The notes beneath the pieces were generated by a model. The model made no database searches. It was not told the DNA's origin and saw only the letters and a list, made by a program, of their open reading frames with translations. The position numbers and the translations under genes were made by a program. A DNA stretch of 10,934 bases from CAZAIO01 sp964485235 (lineage in GTDB: Bacteria > Chloroflexota > Dehalococcoidia > GIF9 > UBA5629), in assembly GCA_964485235.1 (NCBI GenBank), contig CAZAIO010000096.1, forward strand, positions 1-10,934. Direction: 5' to 3'. Numbering within the stretch: the first letter of the stretch is position 1; the number at the start of each line of letters is the position of its first letter. Positions 1-6,321 of this stretch are shown piece after piece.

Positions 1-141
1 ACCTATAAAAACAAGACCTATTATTTCTGTTCAGAGTCCTGCAAAAATAGATTTGATACAACGGTAGACAGTCTGAAAAGTGCCAGCGGCGGTATCTGCT
101 TCGGGGTTCGTATCGAAGAAGAAAAGAGGGCAATGGAATAA
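1..141 (+). CDS. YHS-domain protein, C-terminal fragment
   Basis: Frame 1 is open from the first base to the TAA at 139-141 and gives the last 46 residues of a protein whose start lies upstream of the window. The opening residues, TYKNKTYYFCSESCKNRF, match the end of a YHS domain: an aromatic pair followed by a Cys-x3-Cys pair (FCSESC) and a Phe. Known YHS/TRASH domains are small metal-associated modules found in copper-handling proteins, metal ATPases and redox enzymes. About 28 residues follow the domain, ending in a charged tail (EEEKRAME). The fragment cannot show whether the protein is a stand-alone YHS protein or the tail of a larger enzyme. The next gene is convergent, so this gene ends a transcription unit. 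I am confident of the domain and make no claim about the substrate or metal. Confidence 0.7.
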   Translation, partial: TYKNKTYYFCSESCKNRFDTTVDSLKSASGGICFGVRIEEEKRAME

Positions 142-170
142 CTTTAATCCCATTTGCATGTGACACTATA

Positions 171-192
171 CGGCTGTCATAAGATGTAGCCG
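171..192. terminator. weak hairpin between convergent genes
   Basis: CGGCT (171-175) pairs with AGCCG (188-192) across a 12-base loop, 30 bases after the YHS stop codon. There is no T-tract on the plus side, so this is at best a weak terminator or an RNA 3' end structure. Confidence 0.2.
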
Positions 193-245
193 GAACAAGA
201 AGTTGATGCTTCGTTTCGTTCGATTGTTCAAAGTGAAAGGATTGT

Positions 246-275
246 CCGGTATATTTATTCCCTGTTAGATACCGG
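246..275 (-). terminator. hairpin over the stop codon of the GAF gene
   Basis: CCGGTAT (246-252) and ATACCGG (269-275) form a perfect 7-bp stem with a 16-base loop that contains the GAF gene's TAA (265-267). In the minus direction the bases after the stem are not T-rich, so termination is only a possibility. It could instead be a stabilising 3' structure. Confidence 0.3.
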
Positions 276-1362
276 TCTCTTGCTGCTTGATGCAGGGTGT
301 CCATGATCCGAGCGGCCTTTTACATCCTTTGCAGGAACCCTGTCCCTGACGCTGCTTGCAGTATGTGCTTGCAACGTATTCGAATGTCTTGGCATTTCGT
401 ATGGCAAACGCTATTTCCTCAGCTATAGAAACAAACAGCATATGCTCTACTTCACTAAACAGGCCCCCGTCGATTTTGTACAACACTTCCAGAACACCAA
501 CCGGTTCCTCACCTGCTATTAGCGGGATTGCTATCATATTTCTTGTCTGAAATCCGGATTTCAGATCGATCTGCTTGTAAAACCGCGGATCGTTTTGAAC
601 GTCGTTGACCACCTCTGATTGTTGTGTCTGAAGAACGGAGCTTGCCAGCCCCTTATCGACGGGCAGCGTTGCTGTCATCAACGCGGGCTTTGCGGGACCT
701 TCTACCTGGTAAAAACTGAAATTCTGTTTTTCATCATCGAGGAGAAGTACGGATGCTGCTTCAGCTGAGACTGCGTCCATAGAACAGCTAAGGACAGTAT
801 CCATAAGATCATGGAGGCCCATTGATTGAGATAACATCGAACTGACGGTGAGATATGTATTCAAATGCATCAGTTGCCTGTCCAATTTTTGGCGGTCCGC
901 AAGACGTCTTACGGTATTAGCAATCAATAGAAGCATTCTGTCCTGTAAGTCCGGCAAAACTATGATCGTATTTTCTTTTTGAGCCAGACCCAGTAAACCA
1001 ATATAGCTGTCACCGTCACGCAATGGATAGAATGTTATATCAGGTGATTTTCCGGAAATATCAGGGCAGGCTATTGTAACCGGCGCAGAGTTTGTCGTGC
1101 ATGAGATATTTTCAAATTGCTCTACACAGAGCTTTTCAATACTCGAAACTGCTTCGCTCTCTAATCCGTGCTGAAGAAAGATTGGAGCAGAAAGACTTGT
1201 ATCGTATATATATAGAATGGTAATATCCGAATTCATTAATTCGGCTATGCAGGGAAGCATATGTTGCGTCATCTCTTCAGGATGTTCGATCTCGCTCGCT
1301 GCTTCAAATAGTTCCATAACCTGTGAAATCATTTTACTATCAGATTGCTTTTCATCCGTCAT
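265..1362 (-). CDS. tandem GAF-domain protein with Cys-rich C-terminal tail
   Basis: The 365-residue protein starts at ATG 1362, with AGGGGA six bases upstream (1369-1374). Residues 182-325 read as a good GAF domain: an SVLLLD strand, GLASSVLQTQQSEVVNDVQ, then NMIAIPL followed by VGVLEVLYK. Residues 10-155 look like a more divergent GAF fold (DITILYIYD, then a late YIGLLGLAQK strand), joined by a helical linker around 150-180. GAF domains sense small ligands (cyclic nucleotides, haem, iron-sulfur clusters) in the cytoplasm. No kinase, HTH, GGDEF or phosphatase output domain follows, so this could be a stand-alone sensor or partner protein. After the last GAF helix come four cysteines, C335, C344, C347 and C357, in a Gly/Lys/Arg-rich tail, which suggests a metal or Fe-S site. 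There is no signal peptide or membrane segment. The ligand is unknown. Confidence 0.8.
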   Translation of the reverse strand: MTDEKQSDSKMISQVMELFEAASEIEHPEEMTQHMLPCIAELMNSDITILYIYDTSLSAPIFLQHGLESEAVSSIEKLCVEQFENISCTTNSAPVTIACPDISGKSPDITFYPLRDGDSYIGLLGLAQKENTIIVLPDLQDRMLLLIANTVRRLADRQKLDRQLMHLNTYLTVSSMLSQSMGLHDLMDTVLSCSMDAVSAEAASVLLLDDEKQNFSFYQVEGPAKPALMTATLPVDKGLASSVLQTQQSEVVNDVQNDPRFYKQIDLKSGFQTRNMIAIPLIAGEEPVGVLEVLYKIDGGLFSEVEHMLFVSIAEEIAFAIRNAKTFEYVASTYCKQRQGQGSCKGCKRPLGSWTPCIKQQETGI

Positions 1363-1794
1363 TCAATGTCCCCTATCTTTAATAGCATTACCAACGCAAT
1401 CATGGACAGCATTACGCTTTCTTATACGGTTAACGTTCCTGTATTAATACGGGTAAAAACAATATATAGTAAGCCCATAAGAACAGCGATGGATTACTTA
1501 TAATAAACGATGACAAATATGAATGCAACAATTAATATAACATACACTTAAGCACAGGAATTATTCGATATTTGGAATAGTCACAGGTAAATGAAAAAGG
1601 CTGTGATTATTAATCTAGTAATTTTATTTACCGGACTTTACACAAATAGCAGGTTTAGAAGATAGAATAAAGCCGGCTGATTTATTTATTAAACCGGCCG
1701 GCTTTATATACGTTTAAAGTAGCCTACGAATGGTCAAATTGTTAAGTAGAACGTAAAGACTTATTCATTACTTAACTTTTAATCCATATATCGA
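1363..1794. other. 432-base spacer: GAF promoter region and terminator of the binding-protein gene
   Basis: No credible gene is present; the longest ATG frame I checked (from 1510) is 13 codons. A weak minus-strand promoter for the GAF gene may lie at TTACTA (1467-1472), 17-base spacer, TATTAA (1444-1449). It overlaps the perfect 10-base palindrome GTATTAATAC (1441-1450), flanked by CC and GG with one mismatch, a possible operator. A 6-bp inverted repeat TCACAG/CTGTGA lies at 1581-1606. The hairpin at 1667-1707 is listed separately. The rest is AT-rich and uninformative. Confidence 0.4.
1667..1707 (-). terminator. rho-independent-like terminator of substrate-binding protein 1
   Basis: ATAAAGCCGGC (1667-1677) and GCCGGCTTTAT (1697-1707) form an 11-bp GC-cored stem around a 19-base AT-rich loop, about 88 bases after the stop codon. 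The A/T ends of the stem give a short U-rich 3' side in both directions. It resembles the 3710-3740 hairpin in sequence and position. Confidence 0.7.
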
Positions 1795-2988
1795 TTACTG
1801 TAACGTTAAATACTCAAACTCAAGGGTGCCGCCCTTCATCAGTCTGGTCATAGGGACCTTTTCAAGTACCAGTTGATGATGGTAACCATATTCCTCACCC
1901 ATCCATTTCGCTTTAGCGTCACTCCAAGGAGAGGATACGTCCATTTTCTCCAGTGTATCCACTACTTTGTCGGTATCAAAGCTTTGAGCCTTCTCAATTC
2001 CCTGTAACATAGCCCAGAGCGCACCCATAGGCATAATGGTATCGAAGTTAAAATCAACACCGTCCTTTTCAGCTATCTTTCGGAGGTCTTTTACGACAGA
2101 TGGCATTTTGTCGCTTCTTACATCCGGTGCCGGATAGAAGATGTCATAACCTTTATCGGGCGGTACCATAGCTTTAAGCTGATACCAGTCTCCACAGGGG
2201 GCTATGCCGAATAAAGGTCCTGTAAAGCCCAGATCTCTCGAAGCATTTGTAATACCTACTACCCAGGGTATGATACCAACGAATACGACGGCATCCGGTT
2301 TTTCTGACATTGCCTTCGTGACAATCGGCATAAAATCCTCTGTATTGCCCGGGAACCTTTCATTAAATACTACCTGTAGACCTCTCTTCGGGATTTCCTT
2401 ATCCAGAATAGTTAAATCAAAATTGGGGCCCGGGTCATCAGGTAAGATGTATGCAAGTTTCTTTACATTGGGGTAATTTTTTTGCAAATAATCAATTGAA
2501 GTGACGGCCATAGCCCAGGTTGCCCACGCATTAAAGCTGTAGCGTTTATCAGGAGTATACGGCGCCGGGTCCATTTGCGACGGACATGCCCCTATAACTT
2601 TCGCTTCTTCCAAGGTAGGAGCACAGGCTGTTAATGTATTAGGGGTTATAGGAGTACTAACGAATTTAATATCTTCCTGAAGTAATTTGATTGCAGCAGT
2701 AACCGCGCCTTGCGGGGTCGATTGATCGTCCGCTGCAATGATCTTAATATTATATTTCTGTCCGCCTACAGTAATTCCACCCATGTTGTTGATTAATTCC
2801 TCTGTAGGGCCAATCGCATCATAGAAACTCTTCAATGGTCCTGACATCGGTCCTGTGATAGCTGTAATAAGTCCCATTTTAAGCGTTTTAGCTTCTCCCG
2901 AGGATGTGGAACAGGAGCTTGCAAATACGAATGTGATCAGCAATAACGAAATTAAAATAATAAAAGATATTGATTTTATTTTTTTCAT
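1795..2988 (-). CDS. ABC transporter substrate-binding lipoprotein, Leu/Ile/Val type (copy 1)
   Basis: This 397-residue protein captures a ligand outside the membrane and would deliver it to an ABC permease. It starts at ATG 2988 with AAGGAGG four bases upstream (2993-2999). MKKIK, a hydrophobic stretch (about 7-22) and FASSC form a lipoprotein signal peptide with the modified Cys at 26. The mature part has the Peripla_BP_6 (LivJ/LivK-like) fold: KMGLITAITGPMSG at the first strand, a long insert, then AADDQSTPQGAVTAAIKLL, PDDPGPNF and DAVVFVGIIPWVV. Family members bind branched-chain amino acids, amides, urea or aromatic carboxylates; the actual ligand cannot be read from sequence. About three in five residues match copy 2 by eye. 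No permease or ATPase gene is in the window. The gene appears monocistronic, with a consensus promoter at 3095-3124 and a terminator at 1667-1707. Confidence 0.9.
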   Translation of the reverse strand: MKKIKSISFIILISLLLITFVFASSCSTSSGEAKTLKMGLITAITGPMSGPLKSFYDAIGPTEELINNMGGITVGGQKYNIKIIAADDQSTPQGAVTAAIKLLQEDIKFVSTPITPNTLTACAPTLEEAKVIGACPSQMDPAPYTPDKRYSFNAWATWAMAVTSIDYLQKNYPNVKKLAYILPDDPGPNFDLTILDKEIPKRGLQVVFNERFPGNTEDFMPIVTKAMSEKPDAVVFVGIIPWVVGITNASRDLGFTGPLFGIAPCGDWYQLKAMVPPDKGYDIFYPAPDVRSDKMPSVVKDLRKIAEKDGVDFNFDTIMPMGALWAMLQGIEKAQSFDTDKVVDTLEKMDVSSPWSDAKAKWMGEEYGYHHQLVLEKVPMTRLMKGGTLEFEYLTLQ

Positions 2989-3046
2989 GTTTCCTCCTTA
3001 TAGTTTAGATAATTACCGACAATTCAATATTTAAGTATTCAGGGCA

Positions 3047-3053
3047 CCTCCTT
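3047..3053 (-). promoter_or_regulatory. extra Shine-Dalgarno in the copy-1 leader
   Basis: AAGGAGG at 3053-3047 lies 58 bases upstream of ATG 2988, which already has its own AAGGAGG at 2993-2999. No ATG, and no useful GTG or TTG frame, follows it at normal spacing. The copy-2 gene has the same arrangement (5064-5070), which argues against chance. Its role is unknown. Confidence 0.5.
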
Positions 3054-3094
3054 TTTTAAATTCGTATCATGAATAATTATTTTACAAATAATCA

Positions 3095-3124
3095 ATTATA
3101 GGTATGCAATATTCTCATTGTCAA
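3095..3124 (-). promoter_or_regulatory. sigma-70 promoter of substrate-binding protein 1
   Basis: Read on the minus strand, TTGACA (3124-3119), an 18-base spacer and TATAAT (3100-3095) match both boxes of the consensus exactly. Transcription would start near 3088, giving a leader of about 100 bases. The match is strong enough that a repressor would be expected, and a palindrome covers the -35 box. Confidence 0.75.
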
Positions 3125-3143
3125 TAGTTCATATGAAATATTG
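3122..3143. promoter_or_regulatory. 22-base palindromic operator candidate over the -35 box
   Basis: The arms CAATAGTTCAT (3122-3132) and ATGAAATATTG (3133-3143) are reverse complements except for one mismatched pair, around a perfect TTCATATGAA core. The site shares three bases with the -35 TTGACA of the copy-1 promoter. That is a classic place for a repressor, or an activator touching sigma. The PadR protein of this window is one candidate. Confidence 0.55.
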
Positions 3144-3272
3144 ATGTATGTTTTTAGGGAAATTCATTATATTAGTGTATTTTATGAACAATTACACCGA
3201 TATAAAATAGTTATACTAATGATATAGACAATAATAAGATGTAAAAGAAAGTAGAAATAAAAGACTACTTTA

Positions 3273-3446
3273 ATGAGAACTGGCTTTAATGAAGACCAGA
3301 TGTCAGGTTTAATTAAAACCTGTCAGATTGTAAAAAAAGTAAAAACCCTTAAACACATTGTTACTGCACTGAGTAAAATAGAACCGGATCTTCGCACAAT
3401 ATGGCTGACCATAGATACCATGCCATGCATCGGTATCTATCGATAA
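3273..3446 (+). CDS. possible 57-residue hypothetical protein
   Basis: An ATG at 3273 opens 57 codons up to TAA at 3444-3446, beginning MRTGFNEDQMSGLIK and ending TIDTMPCIGIYR. The composition looks protein-like: a Lys-rich amphipathic stretch (IVKKVKTLKHIVTAL) is followed by an Ile/Leu/Trp stretch. There is no good Shine-Dalgarno, and the in-frame stop at 3258-3260 limits any earlier start. I recognise no family. It lies in a spacer with decayed sequence, so it could be chance or part of a degraded gene. Confidence 0.22.
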   Translation: MRTGFNEDQMSGLIKTCQIVKKVKTLKHIVTALSKIEPDLRTIWLTIDTMPCIGIYR

Positions 3447-3451
3447 CAACA

Positions 3452-3665
3452 CTATTCATCTAACAATTTTGCTTTTAGTTCGATCCATGGAATATTTCTT
3501 TTTTGGATTGCAGTGCCTTAATGACTTTTTTGGTGACTTTTCTAATATCAGTAGATAAACCGCGATGAAATTGTATATAAGAGTATGTCGTATGTAAGAT
3601 ACATTTTTTATGACACTGTCCTGAGAAGGTCTTTTACTGCAAACGTTAACTTTCTTATCCCATGC
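3452..3665 (-). pseudogene. decayed PadR-family regulator, C-terminal remnant
   Basis: On the minus strand one frame (open 3633-3478) gives GLSTDIRKVTKKVIKALQ followed by SKK. After a run of six A's around 3498-3505 a neighbouring frame continues with IPWIELKAKLLDE and a stop at 3452-3454. One extra A would join them. A third frame just upstream gives IRKLTFAVKDLL. Put in order, these pieces follow the C-terminal half of the intact PadR protein at 6382-6981 by eye (RKL then KEL; LS then R, I, K, IK; IPW near the end). No start, N-terminal helix-turn-helix or Shine-Dalgarno is left, because the copy-2 terminator lies directly upstream. I infer a broken padR paralog. The similarity is short and judged by eye, so chance remains possible. 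Confidence 0.4.
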
Positions 3666-3709
3666 GTGGAGAGGAAAAATGATGTCCGGCTCATTATAGA
3701 TATATATGA

Positions 3710-3740
3710 AATAAAGCCGGCTTTATAAGCCGGCTTTATT
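3710..3740 (-). terminator. terminator of substrate-binding protein 2
   Basis: AATAAAGCCGGCTT (3710-3723) and AAGCCGGCTTTATT (3727-3740) form a perfect 14-bp stem with a 3-base loop, 79 bases after the copy-2 stop. The A/T-rich stem ends give a U-rich side in either direction. It shares AAAGCCGGCT and TTATTTATTAAAC blocks with the 1667-1707 hairpin, so the terminators probably duplicated along with the genes. Confidence 0.75.
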
Positions 3741-3818
3741 TATTAAACGATTGTTATCTGCCAATAATTATTTTTCGAACTGAACCGCATTGAGTCGAAA
3801 TTTAATCCAATGCCCTGG

Positions 3819-5009
3819 TTAACGATTGACGTATTCAAATTCTATTGTGCCGCCCTCTGCAATTCGGACAATAGGTACTTCGTCAAGTGCCAGCAAATGG
3901 TGATAACCGTATTCTTCTCCGGTCCATGTGGCTTTTGCGTCACTCCACGGTGTGCTGACTTCCATATTCTCAAATGTTTCTGCTACTTTATCTGTATCGA
4001 AACTTTGAGCTTTTTCTATAGCCTGTAACATAGGCCAGAGTGACCCAAGAGGCATTGCAGTATCAAATGTGAACTCCATGTTTTCATTCAGGACTATTTC
4101 TCTAAGGTCTTTTACAATACTGGGAATATTGTCACTCAATACATCAGGTCCCGGTTCAAGGACATTGTAATTATTGCCGGGTTTTATCATGGCATTTATC
4201 TGATTAATATCACCTACCGGACATGCGCCGAAGACCGGTCCTTTGAATCCCAGGTCACGTGAAGAATCAACTATACCGACGACCCACGGTGCAATACCTG
4301 CAACCATAAATGCATCGGGTTCCTCTACCATTATCTTCGTGACAATAGGCATAAAATCTTCTGTGGTGGTCGGGAACTTTTCCCGTGCTACGATTTCCAT
4401 TCCTCTTTTAGGAAGTTCTTCCTCTGTAATACCAAGAACAAAGTTCGGACCCGGATCATCGGGGGTCAGTAATGCAATCCTTTTTACATCCGGGAAATTT
4501 TCCTGCAAATAATTGAACATTGAGAATGTGCAATATGCAGTTGCCCAACAATCAAAACTATAGCGATTCTCCGGAATGTAAGGTTGAGGGTCTAACTGTG
4601 ATGGACATGCTGAAATGATTTTAGCTTCCTCAAGGGTAGGAGTACAACTTGTCAGTGTGACCGGAAAAATGGGAGCGCTGACAAATTTAATATCATCCTG
4701 AAGTAGTTTAATAGCAGCAGTAACTGCGCCCTGAGGGGTAGATTGGTCATCTGCGGCTACAATCTCAATCTGGTATTGTTCACCGTTTACAGTAATTCCA
4801 CCCATGTTATTGAACAGTTCATTCGTTGGTCCTACTGCGTCATAAAAACTCTTTAAAGGTCCTGATGTAGGTCCGGTAATAGAGGTAATCAGTCCCAGTT
4901 TCAGCGTTTTTGTTGATGCTTGTTCTGTCGAACAGGAACTTGTAAAAAGTGCTGCAATCAACAATAACGACAGACAAATAATTAAAGTGCTTGATTGTAT
5001 TTTTTTCAT
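3819..5009 (-). CDS. ABC transporter substrate-binding lipoprotein, Leu/Ile/Val type (copy 2)
   Basis: This 396-residue paralog of copy 1 starts at ATG 5009, with AAGGAG five bases upstream (5015-5020). MKKIQ, a hydrophobic core and FTSSC predict lipidation at Cys26, the same position as in copy 1. Peripla_BP_6 landmarks are LGLITSITGPTSG, AADDQSTPQGAVTAAIKLL, TPDDPGPNF, GIAPWVVGI and a C-terminal EEYGYHH. The region 50-130 is almost the same as in copy 1. Residues 152-170 (FDCWATAYCTFSMFNYL) and about 260-290 differ strongly, and in this fold those regions tend to shape the ligand cleft, so the two may bind related but different ligands. The upstream gene (5140-6132) ends 130 bases away on the same strand with no clear terminator, and no strong promoter is visible, so the two may be co-transcribed. 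Confidence 0.9.
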   Translation of the reverse strand: MKKIQSSTLIICLSLLLIAALFTSSCSTEQASTKTLKLGLITSITGPTSGPLKSFYDAVGPTNELFNNMGGITVNGEQYQIEIVAADDQSTPQGAVTAAIKLLQDDIKFVSAPIFPVTLTSCTPTLEEAKIISACPSQLDPQPYIPENRYSFDCWATAYCTFSMFNYLQENFPDVKRIALLTPDDPGPNFVLGITEEELPKRGMEIVAREKFPTTTEDFMPIVTKIMVEEPDAFMVAGIAPWVVGIVDSSRDLGFKGPVFGACPVGDINQINAMIKPGNNYNVLEPGPDVLSDNIPSIVKDLREIVLNENMEFTFDTAMPLGSLWPMLQAIEKAQSFDTDKVAETFENMEVSTPWSDAKATWTGEEYGYHHLLALDEVPIVRIAEGGTIEFEYVNR

Positions 5010-5139
5010 GTTTTCTCCTTGTTATATTTTTCGCTATTCTATTTATTTTAAAATTTAAAAGAACCTCCTTTATTAAATAATGTCATTTATGTGGAATTAA
5101 CGGGCAATCGGGGATTGTAATTAAAGAAGAGGAATTCCG
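5010..5139 (-). promoter_or_regulatory. leader of copy 2 with an extra Shine-Dalgarno
   Basis: AAGGAGG at 5070-5064 lies 54 bases upstream of ATG 5009 and has no start codon at useful distance, mirroring the copy-1 leader. The only promoter-like element is a poor TTGCCC near 5103-5108 without a good -10. A small CAATC-GGG-GATTG hairpin (5105-5117) has no T-tract. Read-through from the flavoprotein gene is therefore likely. Confidence 0.4.
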
Positions 5140-6132
5140 TTATATTTTATTATCATTACATTGTTTAAATATACTGTTCGCCTCATTAACCATACCATGT
5201 ACTACTTCTTCTGCACTTGGAATATCTTTAATAAGGCATGAACCGACTGATACGGGAAAGGCCGCCAGTTCCCAATCGCCTGTAATCCACGGGCGAGACG
5301 CATGTCGATGTAATTTAGCATTCTCTTCCGTATTCGGGATTCTTCCTTTTTCAATATCTACATATTGTTGTACCAGCGGCGTTTTAAAAGCTCTACATAT
5401 CCCGACTATTCCTGAAAATGTCGCCGTGCTTGTATCCGTAGCATTAACAATTGCCTGTTTATACGAATCGTGTGCAGGACATTCTTTTGTCGCGATGAAC
5501 CTGGTGCCCATGAACACACCGTCAGCTCCTAATAGCATTGCGGCTGCCATACCCCTCCCGTCAACAATACCGCCGCCTGCCAGGACAGGAATATCAATTG
5601 CATCAACTATTTGTGGAATCAATACAAATGTTGGAATAGCGTCAATACCCAGATGTCCTCCTCCTTCATAACCGACTGCAACGAATATATCAACTCCAGC
5701 CTGTTCCGCTTTTTTAGCTGCGTCAACAGTATTTACCGGTAAAGCCCGGTGAAGTGTTTTTACTCCTGCATTTTTCAGGTCTTTAACATATCTTTCGGGC
5801 CGGTCTCCACATAGACAAACAACTTTAACAGCCTCTTCAATAACGACTTTGACACATGCATCGCTGAATTCATTGTCTTGTTCAAGAGCCATTATATTTA
5901 CACCAAAAGGTTTTTCTGTTAATGATATTGTCTTCTTTATCTGGTCACGCAGTCGTTCAGCGGTTTCCTGTACATCTGTGGTTACCGTTTTCGCACCGGC
6001 ATTCGGCCCCAGGATTCCCAGACCGCCGGCGTTTGAAACGGCAGCTGCCAGTACTGCATCGCTGATCCAGGACATGGGTCCTTGAATAATGGGGTACTTA
6101 ATTGAAAGTATCTCACATATCCTGTTATTCAT
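5140..6132 (-). CDS. nitronate monooxygenase / FabK-like FMN-dependent oxidoreductase
   Basis: This 330-residue TIM-barrel flavoprotein belongs to the NMO (2-nitropropane dioxygenase)/FabK superfamily. It starts at ATG 6132 with AGGA eight bases upstream (6141-6144). Family marks are IQGPM at 16-20, AVSNAGGLGILG at 31-42, FGVNI at 76-80, VGYEGGGHLG with the likely catalytic His160, LAGGGIVDGRG at 184-194 and ADGVFMGTRF at 203-212, which bind the FMN phosphate. The C-terminal DIPSAEEVV is also usual. Known members oxidise alkyl nitronates with O2 or reduce enoyl-ACP with NAD(P)H. Homologs in anaerobes often have unknown activity, and an O2-independent role is likely here if the host is anaerobic. 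It is cytoplasmic, divergent from padR, with a near-consensus promoter at 6212-6240, and it probably leads a transcript into 3819-5009. Confidence 0.88.
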   Translation of the reverse strand: MNNRICEILSIKYPIIQGPMSWISDAVLAAAVSNAGGLGILGPNAGAKTVTTDVQETAERLRDQIKKTISLTEKPFGVNIMALEQDNEFSDACVKVVIEEAVKVVCLCGDRPERYVKDLKNAGVKTLHRALPVNTVDAAKKAEQAGVDIFVAVGYEGGGHLGIDAIPTFVLIPQIVDAIDIPVLAGGGIVDGRGMAAAMLLGADGVFMGTRFIATKECPAHDSYKQAIVNATDTSTATFSGIVGICRAFKTPLVQQYVDIEKGRIPNTEENAKLHRHASRPWITGDWELAAFPVSVGSCLIKDIPSAEEVVHGMVNEANSIFKQCNDNKI

Positions 6133-6198
6133 GCTTACCGTCCTTTTATCATGGAGAAAATAGGAAGTTTTATTTTCGGATAATATTTTATGTATGTA

Positions 6199-6218
6199 AT
6201 ATTATTGGGTAATAATAT
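6199..6218. promoter_or_regulatory. inverted repeat over the -10 box, probable regulator site
   Basis: ATATTATT (6199-6206) and AATAATAT (6211-6218) are perfect 8-base arms separated by GGGT. The right arm covers the -10 hexamer of the flavoprotein promoter, and the site lies in the divergent spacer next to padR. Position and symmetry suit a dimeric repressor. An AT-rich chance repeat is the alternative. Confidence 0.5.
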
Positions 6219-6240
6219 ATTGCGTAGCGTAAAATGTCAA
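6212..6240 (-). promoter_or_regulatory. sigma-70 promoter of the nitronate monooxygenase-like gene
   Basis: On the minus strand, TTGACA (6240-6235), a 17-base spacer and TATTAT (6217-6212) match 11 of 12 consensus bases. Transcription would start near 6205, about 70 bases before ATG 6132. Confidence 0.72.
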
Positions 6241-6312
6241 TAAAGTACATAATTTTTGTAATAGCTTTATTTGATTTTAATTAAATAATGTGGATATTGT
6301 TATTTCTTATTA

Positions 6313-6321
6313 TGATATACT
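6313..6321 (+). promoter_or_regulatory. extended -10 promoter of padR
   Basis: TGATATACT is an extended -10 element (TGn plus TATACT). GATATT, 17 bases upstream of the hexamer, is a poor -35 box. The start would be near 6328, about 54 bases before ATG 6382. This is weaker than the divergent promoter, as expected for a regulator gene. Confidence 0.4.

Larger units (their letters stand above)
2989..3818. other. 830-base spacer between the two binding-protein genes
   Basis: From right to left this spacer holds the copy-2 terminator (3710-3740), a stretch resembling a decayed PadR gene on the minus strand (3452-3665), a possible 57-residue plus-strand ORF (3273-3446), the promoter and palindrome of copy 1 (3095-3143), and the copy-1 leader with two Shine-Dalgarno sequences (2993-2999 and 3047-3053). 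It also contains the imperfect tandem 16-mers 3268-3283/3284-3299 and the inverted repeat CAGGTTT/AAACCTG (3304-3322). Confidence 0.6.

Noticed and set aside
1581..1606. TCACAG/CTGTGA inverted repeat as a Crp-like site
   Set aside because: The half-sites are in the opposite orientation and the spacing is wrong for a TGTGA-N6-TCACA site; it lies far from any promoter.
2989..3053. A leader peptide served by the extra Shine-Dalgarno of copy 1
   Set aside because: The GTG overlapping the site stops after two codons, and the later TTG (five codons) is too far away; copy 2 has no counterpart.
3268..3299. Tandem 16-mers as the start of a CRISPR or iteron array
   Set aside because: There are only two copies with 12 of 16 matches and no spacer structure; no further units follow.
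5105..5117. CAATC-GGG-GATTG hairpin as terminator of the flavoprotein gene
   Set aside because: The stem has only 5 bp with a 3-base loop and no T-tract in the minus direction.
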